Shown here: in pieces, positions 56,966 to 64,000 of the stretch
How the letters are laid out: the number at the start of each line of letters is the position of its first letter
How positions within the stretch are numbered: the first letter of the stretch is position 1
Translations under genes and position numbers: made by a program
DNA from: Cryphonectria parasitica EP155
Taxonomy: Eukaryota > Ascomycota > Sordariomycetes > Diaporthales > Cryphonectriaceae
DNA length: 64,000 bases
Direction of reading: 5' to 3'
Assembly (NCBI RefSeq): GCF_011745365.1
Contig: NW_024468914.1
Location: 3,312,228-3,376,227 of the forward strand
Notes under the pieces: generated by a model
Database searches by the model: none
What the model was told of the DNA's origin: nothing
The model's input: the letters and a program-made list of their open reading frames with translations, nothing else

Positions 56966-58233
56966 TCAAGGAGGCGTCTTCATCCCCTTCACACCCGCTG
57001 GCTTCAACGGTGGGCTAAGCATCTTCTTACCTACACCGTCCTCCCATTCGACAGTGATATCCCGCCCCTCGTTCCACTTGGTAAGCGTATCCCACTTCTT
57101 GCAAGTGTGGATCGTATTGAAGTTGGGATGCGGCACTACCAAGAGCGAACTTGTTAGCTATCTGGACCAGATCGAGCAGCAAGCAGGAAGAGTTCGGCTG
57201 AAGGGGAGGGAAAGGCGCATACTTGACCTGCCCTCGACCCAATTGTAGGTCAACAAGCTAATGTCCCCATGACACATGAGCGTCTGCCGCAGCATCTCGA
57301 CGCAGTGGCTCAGGTGTCCCTGAACAATAGATTCGGGCGCCCCAGCGAACGAGCCCTCGTGCTTGTCGTAATACTCCCTGTGGGTAGCCTTGCGGAGGAG
57401 GTCGACGCAGTGAAGCTGGTGGAAGACGTCCAAGGAGGCGAGGTACTGGCCGGTGCCGTGGTCCTTCTCGAGCAGGACTGGGTAATCGTGAAATTGATTC
57501 ACCGCCTCCCACTGCTCTTTGGTGATGCCGATGGCACCGCCTGCGGGACCTAGGACTCAGTCAATGTCATCCTGACCATTATAAAGAAGGAAAGAAAGGA
57601 TCTTAGTCTTTCATGGGTGTTTTCTCCCTGAAGCTTGTGAAAAGAAAAACACTTACCGTCTGTAATCTTATCCCAGGCTGCGTCAGTCTCTGGGCCGATT
57701 CCCGTGTACTCGTTCTCCCAGCCAAATGTTCCCTTGAATCGTTGCACTTCATACTCCACACCTTGTTCCGCGTCAGGTACTAAATTTAAACGAGAGTTCA
57801 GCGTCAGCAGGTCCCCTCTGATTCAGAATACAACACGATCCTCTCTTTTTGTGCGTATATATATATATATATATATACATGTAATTGAAAAAGACTCACG
57901 CCACTGGCCTAGCAACCTGCCGCACTCCAACTGCCGTTGATGAAGCGAGGGCTTATGATAGACCGTCAAAGTGAAAAGCACACACGAGACGCCAAGGAGT
58001 ATGACCTCGAGCCCGAGGCGCCAGTATCTCCTGAGCAACGACCTTTTCACTGGTGGCTTCCATTCCTCATCATGAAGGAAAGACTCTTGCTCGCTGGAGC
58101 CGTCGCGGCTGGCGTCCTGACTGCTCTGCTCCTTGCCACCATCATCGCTGACGGGCATGTATGAGGGAGAGGTCATCTTCTCCTTGGGAGACAGAAGACC
58201 ATTGGCGATCTGGGAGAACTTTGGGAGGGCCAT
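56966..58233 (-). CDS. UstYa-family (DUF3328) oxidase
   Basis: Member of the UstYa/DUF3328 family. In ustiloxin, phomopsin, asperipin and cyclochlorotine clusters these membrane-anchored oxidases install cross-links or hydroxyl groups on peptides. Four exons join in phase: 58233-57900, 57779-57657, 57549-57223 and 57135-56966, giving 317 residues. The N-terminus is cytosolic, followed by a single membrane helix (about 72-92, LGLEVILLGVSCVLFTLTVY), so the catalytic part faces the secretory lumen. Both signature HxxHC motifs are present: HQLHC at 196-200 and HLSHC at 231-235, followed by the family's CHGD. A YEVQRFKGTF segment and HTCKKWDTLTKW near the C-terminus are also typical. Intron 1 contains an (AT)11 microsatellite. 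It lies head-to-head with the repeat precursor across about 860 bp, which suggests shared control. Confidence 0.93.
57856..57877. repeat. (TA)11 microsatellite in UstYa-like intron 1
   Basis: Eleven TA units within the first intron of the UstYa-like gene. Confidence 0.85.
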
Positions 58234-59089
58234 GATGAATGGGAGAGTGTCTCAATGACAATGCTAAAGGGGGAAGTGCTGTGAAGGGGGCAGGTCATAG
58301 AGAAGCAGAACAGAACGGCAGGGAACGAAGCTGCACAAATAAGATACGAGGGGTATCAGAAGATATTACTCAAGAAACACCTGTTGGATGAATCTCATCA
58401 CGTAATTTACTCCGCTTCTATTATCTCAATGCTGACGGATAGTGGGACCTTGGCCTCGAGGCATGAGACTAGAATGTGAGTACGTCGATCACCAACAGTC
58501 CTAGACTGGACAGCATCATGGGATCAAGTTTACCCTGGTAGTTGCAGCTGAGGGAGCAAGTTTAAATGCAAGATAGGAGGTACGTCGGCTCAATTTGTGC
58601 GAGTGTGATTCGTTATGTTTGGTGATCACCTCATGTGTCTCGTCCTAGACGCTGCAGCATGAGCTCAACGGTGGCGGGATAAGAGGAGAAAAAGAGCATG
58701 AGAACTGGATCGACTTATGCAGGTAAGATCTCATATAGGCAGGAGAATGCGAGTTGTGTTGGCAAGCATCGGCAGCAGATCGCTTCCAGGCCCTGTTCAT
58801 GAGTAATAGTGTGACCATCAGCAAGTCTTATTGCAGATCTAGTGATAGTATTGACTCTTAGAGAATCTTGGCACTTGGTCTTCTGGTAGACTCGTGCCTA
58901 TCTTCTCTTCACTGATTGTATACAATTATGTGCCGCATGAAATGAAAAGAATAATATAAAGAACCAGAGGTGGCCTGATTCTGCATAGACCCATTACTGC
59001 TGAGAAGAACAGCTACCTCGAAATCTTCTCATCACTCCATACCTAGTCAGCATCATTCGTATATCCTCAACACGCAAACTGTCGACATC
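58234..59089. other. Bidirectional promoter of UstYa-like and precursor genes
   Basis: This 856 bp stretch separates two head-to-head genes proposed to act together. It contains a TATA box for the precursor and one palindrome CCTCGAGG near 58455-58462. No gene is seen in it. Confidence 0.5.
58955..58960 (+). promoter_or_regulatory. TATA box, RiPP precursor
   Basis: TATAAA lies about 130 nt upstream of the precursor ATG at 59090, in a plausible core-promoter position. Confidence 0.5.
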
Positions 59090-59703
59090 ATGAAGTTCTC
59101 CACGGTCATTGCTGTGCTTGCTCAGGCGTTCGCCGTCTCCGCGGCCGCCATCCCTGGTAAGTCCTTAGCCACAGGAACCCAAGCACTACGGCTCACTACA
59201 AGAAATATCAATGAGCCAGTGGCTGATGGAGAAATATAGAAGCTGCCAAGCGTGACGAGGACTGGAACGCCGCGGCGTGGTCCAACTTCATCAAGACGTA
59301 TTTCGAGGGTTCTGAGGCTGCCAAGCGTGATGAGAATTGGAACGCGGCCGCTTGGTCCAACTTCGTCAAGAGCTACGTTGACGGAGCCGAGGAGGCCAAG
59401 CGTGATGAGGACTGGAACGCGGCCGCCTGGTCTAACTTTGTGAAGAGCTACGTCGATGGTGCCGAAGAGGCCAAGCGTGACGAGAACTGGAACGCCGCTG
59501 CTTGGTCCAACTTCGTCAAGAGCTATGTCGACGGTGCTGAGGATGTTAAGCGTGATGAGAATTGGAACGCTGCAGCTTGGTCCAACTTTGTGAAGAGTTA
59601 TGTCGATGGTGCCGAGGACGCTAAGCGTGATGAGAACTGGAATGCGGCCGCCTGGTCCAACTTTGTCAAGAGCTACGTTGACGGCGCTGAGGAGACCAAG
59701 TGA
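59090..59703 (+). CDS. Secreted Lys-Arg-repeat precursor, candidate RiPP (dikaritin-like)
   Basis: Exons 59090-59156 and 59240-59703 (83-nt intron, GTAAGT donor, TAG acceptor) give 176 residues. A signal peptide (MKFSTVIAVLAQAFAVSAAA) is followed by a short spacer ending in AAKR. Then come six repeats of 25 residues (the last 24), each ending in Lys-Arg except the final one, which ends in Lys. Lys-Arg is the site for kexin in the late Golgi. Within each repeat the segment DE(N/D)WNAAAWSNF is invariant, and SYVDGAE is constant in repeats 2-6; repeat 1 has TYFEGSE. No cysteine is present, so this is unlike alpha-pheromone or defensin precursors. Fungal dikaritin precursors (UstA, PhomA) have the same plan: signal peptide, tandem Kex2-bounded repeats and a Tyr-led core. 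Together with the adjacent UstYa gene this supports a RiPP precursor. The product is unknown. Confidence 0.85.
59254..59700 (+). repeat. Six 75-bp coding repeats of the precursor
   Basis: Units start at 59254, 59329, 59404, 59479, 59554 and 59629, the last being 72 bp before the stop. Synonymous positions vary between units (the Ala-Ala-Ala codons use several different combinations), while the encoded residues barely change. This suggests protein-level constraint and not only recent duplication. Confidence 0.95.
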
Positions 59704-60887
59704 TTCAGGACATACCTCGATCTTTGGACCGGCTGAGGACGTTTGTCTACTACCAGGACATTCGTTTCATGGCCTCAATAGTTGCTACATGTAATTAGTC
59801 ATTCATTTGGGAATAGTCCTCTTAGCACCATGAATATGATCTGTGGCTATGCAAACACATTCATGAGACAACGTGCTCTACAGTTCTCTTCTTCTTCTTC
59901 CTCATCTTCCCTCTCCCTCTCTTCTTAACAGACTAAAAGTATGACACGGACTAATCCTATGTCTGGATTCACCGTGTACCATGATCCCTATGTGATGATG
60001 AAGACACGTGGGTTATTTTTAGGTTAGAAAAGAGCCACGGAGGTACAAGTCCACCAATCACATCAATCATCATTCGAAACCAAGAAAAAAGGAGGAAGGT
60101 AATCATCATGGTTCTCATACCCTTGCCTTGAAAGTTAGCACTAAAAAGAAGCAAGACTGGATAGTAAAGTTTCCCGAGGCAATATGCAAGGCGAGTCGTT
60201 TGAGGTATGGCGCAAACCGGTCTGGTAGCTCACAAAAGGGACCATGGTGACTCTTTAGTGCTGAGCCCCAGGGGTTTGTGAGACCAGCGTTGTGCGAGAC
60301 CAGCGTTCTGTGCAGCAGGCAGATCCAGTCTGCCAACAAAACTGGTTAAAGAGCGTGTTCACGAGATATGACCACTTTGCATATGCACAATACGATAATG
60401 TATTGTCTCGGTTTACAGAATCTCCAACGTCAAGAAAAAGCTGGAATGCGGCTCTGCAAAAATGGGGCACAGTTCGGGTTGCTGTGGGTTGCATTTCCCT
60501 GAATAGTGGTAAAATCTCAGCGGACAGGGGACTTTTTGTTTTGTGGAGTCGACTCATCACTACTTTGATTGGCGATCTCATCTAAGTTCTTTAATGTGCT
60601 ATACAAAGTTACAGGGTGTCTAAGTAGTGTATCATGCATCTGAATTGCAGCGAAAACAAACTATCAGGTCCGGGGAAAACACGGCATCCTTCATCTCTGA
60701 CGCCAATCTACTGTAACCTTGACACTCCACGAACCGGTTTCGACTTGTTCTTCCCCGCCCCTCTGACCACATCAAGTATCCACACACACCAAGTCAGCGC
60801 CGAAGGAGAAAGAAAAGCCCAGACCTGTCATACATTCCTGCTTTCTTACTCTAAATCTATCTCTCTCTCTCTCTGTCTCAGATTCTT
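59704..60887. other. Spacer between precursor and MFS gene
   Basis: This holds the precursor 3' flank and the MFS 3' end. Between 60240 and 60585 both strands are open for about 100 codons, but neither has domain or splice support. A short direct repeat, GAGACCAGCGTT, occurs twice near 60280-60306. A CT-repeat tract lies near 60860-60878. Confidence 0.45.
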
Positions 60888-62699
60888 TCAAGTAATAGCC
60901 AAGGCGGATAGGATCGGGCTTCGAGCGCGGATGCGCGGTCCCCACAAGACTAAAACCCAGGGGACGACGCCCAAGGCCAGGCCGATGGAGCCAAGTAGAC
61001 AACCAGAACCCGTGGGGCCAAGAGTATTAAACATGGGCTCAACGGCCAGGGGCAGACAGGCAGCAAAGACATTGCGGGTGAAACTCTGGGCAGCGATGGC
61101 AGAGCTGGCGTAGGTGTGGTAGGTGTCGGCCAGGTAATTGAAGACAGCAAGGTAGACGGTAAAAATGCCAAGCGTGGTGCTGCCAATGGAGAGCACAGGG
61201 ACCACCCACGGGATCGAGGGACGGCTCGTGGCGCCGAGCCAGAAAAGGCCGGCGGGGAGGAGCAGGGCCTGGAAACAGGCAAACACCAGCCGGATCTCTG
61301 GCGGTGGCGTCGTGGTCAGGGCTGCCACGTCGGGCCCACCCTGTGCCCCGCCTGCGCGCAGTAGCACGCGGATCCAGCCGAGGGTGTGGCCTCCCGACGA
61401 CGTAGGATCGACCAGGAGGAGACCATCCTGCCATACTGCGGCAACGGTGCCGAGCAGGGATGCAACGATGACGGGGGTGAAGCAGAGGCCAGCCGCTTGT
61501 GCTGAGAAGCCGTACACCCGCTCAAAGACCAGCGGGATGATCTCGAACGTCATGTACAGGATCGACCAGGCAAAACTCATCCAGATGGAGAACCAGAACA
61601 CGACGCTCTCGGTTACCAGAAGCTGGATGGGCCGCAGCAGGGATGTTTTGACGAGCTGTGGGACGGACGCTCGATCCTCGTCGGCCTTGACCCTCCACCG
61701 GATCTGCACCACCCTCCTGCTCCTCGTCAGGCTGCTGTCGACCGGCTTGTCTTGGTCGCTGGCTCGGCAGATGGTCCATGACTCAGACGCAGACGCAGAA
61801 GGAGAAGAAGGAAAAGAAGGAGGAGGCGGGGCTGATTGTGAATGCTGCACGGCGTCATACCAGGCGTTGAGCACGCTCGCCTTCCGGCTGAGCAGCACAT
61901 TGCCTCTTGTCTCAGGGAAGAACAGGCATAGCGCGGCAACCATGAGGGAGCAGGTGATGGTCTGGAGGTAGAAGATCCACCGCCAGCTCAGGTGCTGCTC
62001 GATCACGCTAGACACCAGGGGCCCAACGCCAGTGCCGGCCAGTGCAGCACCGGTGAAGATGGCCATGGCGGTGTTGCGATCCTTTGCGACATAGATGTCA
62101 CTAATCACGCCGCCGACTACGGCACTGAAGACGGAGCACGACATGCCTGCGAGGGCCCTGGTCACCAGCATGCCGGCAAATGACTGTGTCACAGCCGATC
62201 CCAGCTGGCTGACAGCAAAGACCACGCCTGCAGTGACAAAGAGCGGCCGTCGACCGGTGATCTCGGACAGCGAGGCGAGTACCATGGGCGCCACTGCAAA
62301 ACAGAGCGTGAACACGGTAATTCCACAGTAGACGGCGAGGTTGCTGACGCCCCACTCGGTCTGGTATTGAGGAGATCCTGCCGTGTAAGCGCCTGGCGTC
62401 CATGTCGTGAAGAAGGTGGAGAGGCAGGACAGCCAAGTCACAAAGGATTTTCGGGTGCGGGACCAGCCTTGCGGGTCGGAAAATTGGGATAAATGAGGGG
62501 GGCGTGGTGGCACAGGCGGTTGGTTGTTGTCATTCTGGGACAGGATTCTTGGCTCTGCCGGTGACAAGTCGGTCGAGAAGGTAAGATACCTGTATTCGAT
62601 CTCGTCATGCACGTCGTTGTCGCCTTTGCCGCCCTCTTCTTCTCCTCCTCCTCCTCCTCCTCCTCTCTCACCGAGGTGGATCTCGTCGGGATCACCCAT
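60888..62699 (-). CDS. MFS transporter, DHA1 type
   Basis: A drug:H+ antiporter-like MFS protein of 603 residues in one exon, starting at ATG 62699. The cytosolic N-terminus is acidic and has a Gly run encoded by GGA/GGC-rich DNA. The segment WSRTRKSFVTWLSCLSTFFTTWTPGAYT enters helix 1, with the TAGSPQYQTEWGVSN loop usual in fungal DHA1 polyamine and multidrug members. Twelve hydrophobic helices are visible, with ALAGTGVGPLVSSVIEQHLSWRWIFYLQ (motif C and the following loop) and a long charged central loop (about 290-340). In ustiloxin-type clusters an MFS protein (UstT) is thought to export the product. This gene is the nearest transporter to the precursor and may play that role; the substrate is not shown by sequence. 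Confidence 0.88.
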   Translation of the reverse strand: MGDPDEIHLGERGGGGGGGEEEGGKGDNDVHDEIEYRYLTFSTDLSPAEPRILSQNDNNQPPVPPRPPHLSQFSDPQGWSRTRKSFVTWLSCLSTFFTTWTPGAYTAGSPQYQTEWGVSNLAVYCGITVFTLCFAVAPMVLASLSEITGRRPLFVTAGVVFAVSQLGSAVTQSFAGMLVTRALAGMSCSVFSAVVGGVISDIYVAKDRNTAMAIFTGAALAGTGVGPLVSSVIEQHLSWRWIFYLQTITCSLMVAALCLFFPETRGNVLLSRKASVLNAWYDAVQHSQSAPPPPSFPSSPSASASESWTICRASDQDKPVDSSLTRSRRVVQIRWRVKADEDRASVPQLVKTSLLRPIQLLVTESVVFWFSIWMSFAWSILYMTFEIIPLVFERVYGFSAQAAGLCFTPVIVASLLGTVAAVWQDGLLLVDPTSSGGHTLGWIRVLLRAGGAQGGPDVAALTTTPPPEIRLVFACFQALLLPAGLFWLGATSRPSIPWVVPVLSIGSTTLGIFTVYLAVFNYLADTYHTYASSAIAAQSFTRNVFAACLPLAVEPMFNTLGPTGSGCLLGSIGLALGVVPWVLVLWGPRIRARSPILSALAIT

Positions 62700-63693
62700 G
62701 GCTGGAATCCCAGGGTGGGTTGGATGTTGCGAGAGAGCCTGGAAGGAGTTGGCCTGGCTAATAATGAATCGGGACTAGTTAGTAAGTACTCATATGGCGC
62801 AGTTCACCGTCGAGGTGGTATGCTTGGTCCTCGGAGGAGAATCCGCAGGAAGATGTCATAGTAGGATATTGTTGTGCATTACTGTCGAACGAAGACAAAG
62901 GATAGCGGCGGTCTTATAAATTGGAGCCGATGCGTCTTCATTGGTTATCTGTGCGGTAAGACGGAAACACGACGATCAAGGGTCTCATTCTTTTTCCATG
63001 CAGCTGCAGCAAGGGTTTGGATGACCGTTTTGTTCCAAAACAGTTAGTCTTTTGCAAGACTTGCATGGCTCTACTGCACAACGGTTCCTTTGAAGGACCC
63101 TTGAACCGAATCCTCTCCCGCCCCCCAGAAGCCGCAGTGCTTTTTTACGTAACCTCACCGGGATTGCGCTCGCCCTCCTGGCAAGCAAGAAATCAAGACA
63201 GCCTGGTACAATATGCCAGGGAAATTGTCTCATTCTCCTGTTTGCTGACCTCAAGATCCACATAACTAGCCAAAAACAAGTAAAGAATAAGCAAAAGAGG
63301 CAGTGCACGTTGCCATGCGGGAGTGCTTGCTACAGGCGTAATACCGTTGTACTTTGGCTTTTCTTGTCTTGTTATCCATAAAACGGCGCTTAGAATGCAT
63401 TCAACGTCGACTTAACCAAGTGACTATTTGCAGGACCTAATCCTCATTGGGAAACCAAAGCGAGTTCATTCATGAGAATTCAGATCTGTACTTTTATCTA
63501 CCACCCTTGTATCCACCTTTTTTGTTGCCTAAATCCAGGGGATCTTTGTGCGTAGTAATCCACCTTTCCACCTCCCCTCAAGATGCATCTATCTTGTACC
63601 ACGAGAGTAGTACACAGTAAGTATCTATGACGACTATACTAAATTCTAATTCTTTAGCAGAAATCATGTTATGCAACATTGCGCGTTCGCGGT
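62700..63693. other. Spacer between two MFS genes
   Basis: A 1 kb gap. A TTTATAA-like element lies near 62913-62920 on the minus strand, about 210 nt upstream of the first MFS ATG. No gene is seen. Confidence 0.45.
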
Positions 63694-64000
63694 TCACGCC
63701 TCCCCCTGAGCCCACGTAGCACGATCCATCTCCACGCTGTACTTGGCAAAAGGACTGGCTTGTCTCAGCCTCTTGCTATACCGGAGGAATACCCAGGGTG
63801 CCAAGCAGAAAAGTACCGAGACCCCAGCCAGGATGGATCCGGCATCGTTGGCGCTCAAGTTCTTGTACATGGGCTGTGCCACAAGCGTCATCAGCCCGGA
63901 AATGATGGCTCTGACAAAGGCCAGCCCGGAGAAGGCAGAGGCACTATAGAGCAGGTAAGAGTCTGCCAAGAGGCCGCTGAGTGTGTAGGCTATCTCGTTG
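63694..64000 (-). CDS. MFS transporter, C-terminal part, runs off the window
   Basis: The minus-strand frame is open from the right edge to the stop at 63694 and gives about 101 C-terminal residues. It carries the last helices of a fungal DHA1-type MFS protein: NEIAYTLSGLLADSYLLYSASA, FVRAIISGLMTLVAQPMY, and SILAGVSVLFCLAPWVFLRY, then a short tail with LRQASPFAKYS as in polyamine and multidrug transporters of this class. The start lies outside the window. It is the second MFS gene beside the precursor and belongs to the same strand as the first. Confidence 0.85.
   Translation of the reverse strand, partial: NEIAYTLSGLLADSYLLYSASAFSGLAFVRAIISGLMTLVAQPMYKNLSANDAGSILAGVSVLFCLAPWVFLRYSKRLRQASPFAKYSVEMDRATWAQGEA

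Noticed and set aside
59090..59703. Alpha-type mating pheromone precursor
   Set aside because: Pheromone precursors of this class have short Cys-containing WC...CW-type peptides and dipeptidyl-peptidase spacers. These repeats have no Cys, are 25 residues long and adjoin a UstYa gene.
1..64000. tRNA, rRNA, CRISPR arrays, intact transposons
   Set aside because: By eye I found no cloverleaf with a GTTCRA T-arm, no rRNA-like block, no regularly spaced repeats with unique spacers, and no transposase, integrase or reverse transcriptase frame. A tool-based search could still find a short or diverged one.

Overview
The window comes from a filamentous ascomycete, most likely a Sordariomycete. The signs are short 50-130 nt GT-AG introns with CTRAY branch points, families typical of Pezizomycotina (RTA1 domain, UstYa/DUF3328, eqolisin protease, Zn2Cys6 regulator, fungal phosphoketolase), and long gene-poor spacers with homopyrimidine tracts. 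No tRNA, rRNA, CRISPR array or intact transposon was recognised. About 19 protein genes can be supported. Most are multi-exon and were rebuilt by hand from splice signals and reading-frame phase.

Layout. 1-5983 is a long spacer without a credible gene. 5984-11558 (minus) holds a UBP2-type ubiquitin protease followed, past one in-frame TAG, by another long open frame. 12903-13736 (plus) is the Tim17/22-fold complex I subunit of the NDUFA11 / 21.3 kDa type. 15063-17787 (minus) is a phosphoketolase. After a 4 kb spacer come an RTA1 membrane protein and a Zn2Cys6 regulator (21.8-24.9 kb), then a small Ser/Ala-rich GPI-type surface protein (26.7-27.2 kb). Another 4 kb spacer precedes a secreted protein (31.4 kb), a mitochondrial DEAD-box helicase, a SIMPL/DUF541 protein with a Gln-rich repeat, a cupin with a C-terminal membrane segment, a BCS1-like AAA ATPase and a G1 (eqolisin) protease (to 42.3 kb). 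A sparse stretch follows, with a three-exon Pro-rich protein of unknown function (46.1-47.7 kb), an MFS transporter (49.9-51.7 kb) and an ankyrin-repeat protein (52.9-54.0 kb).

The most interesting part is 54.4-64.0 kb. It holds an FAD-dependent aromatic monooxygenase, a UstYa-family (DUF3328) oxidase with both HxxHC motifs, a small secreted precursor of six near-identical 25-residue repeats separated by Lys-Arg kexin sites, and two MFS transporters, the second cut by the window edge. This is the gene content expected of a fungal RiPP (dikaritin-type) cluster. The proposed order is: the precursor enters the secretory pathway, a kexin frees the repeats, the UstYa protein and perhaps the flavoenzyme modify them, and an MFS protein exports the product. 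Each repeat carries an invariant Tyr in a Y-V-D-G context (Y-F-E-G in the first). I recognise no known product from these repeats. The pathway assignment is inference from gene families and precursor architecture.
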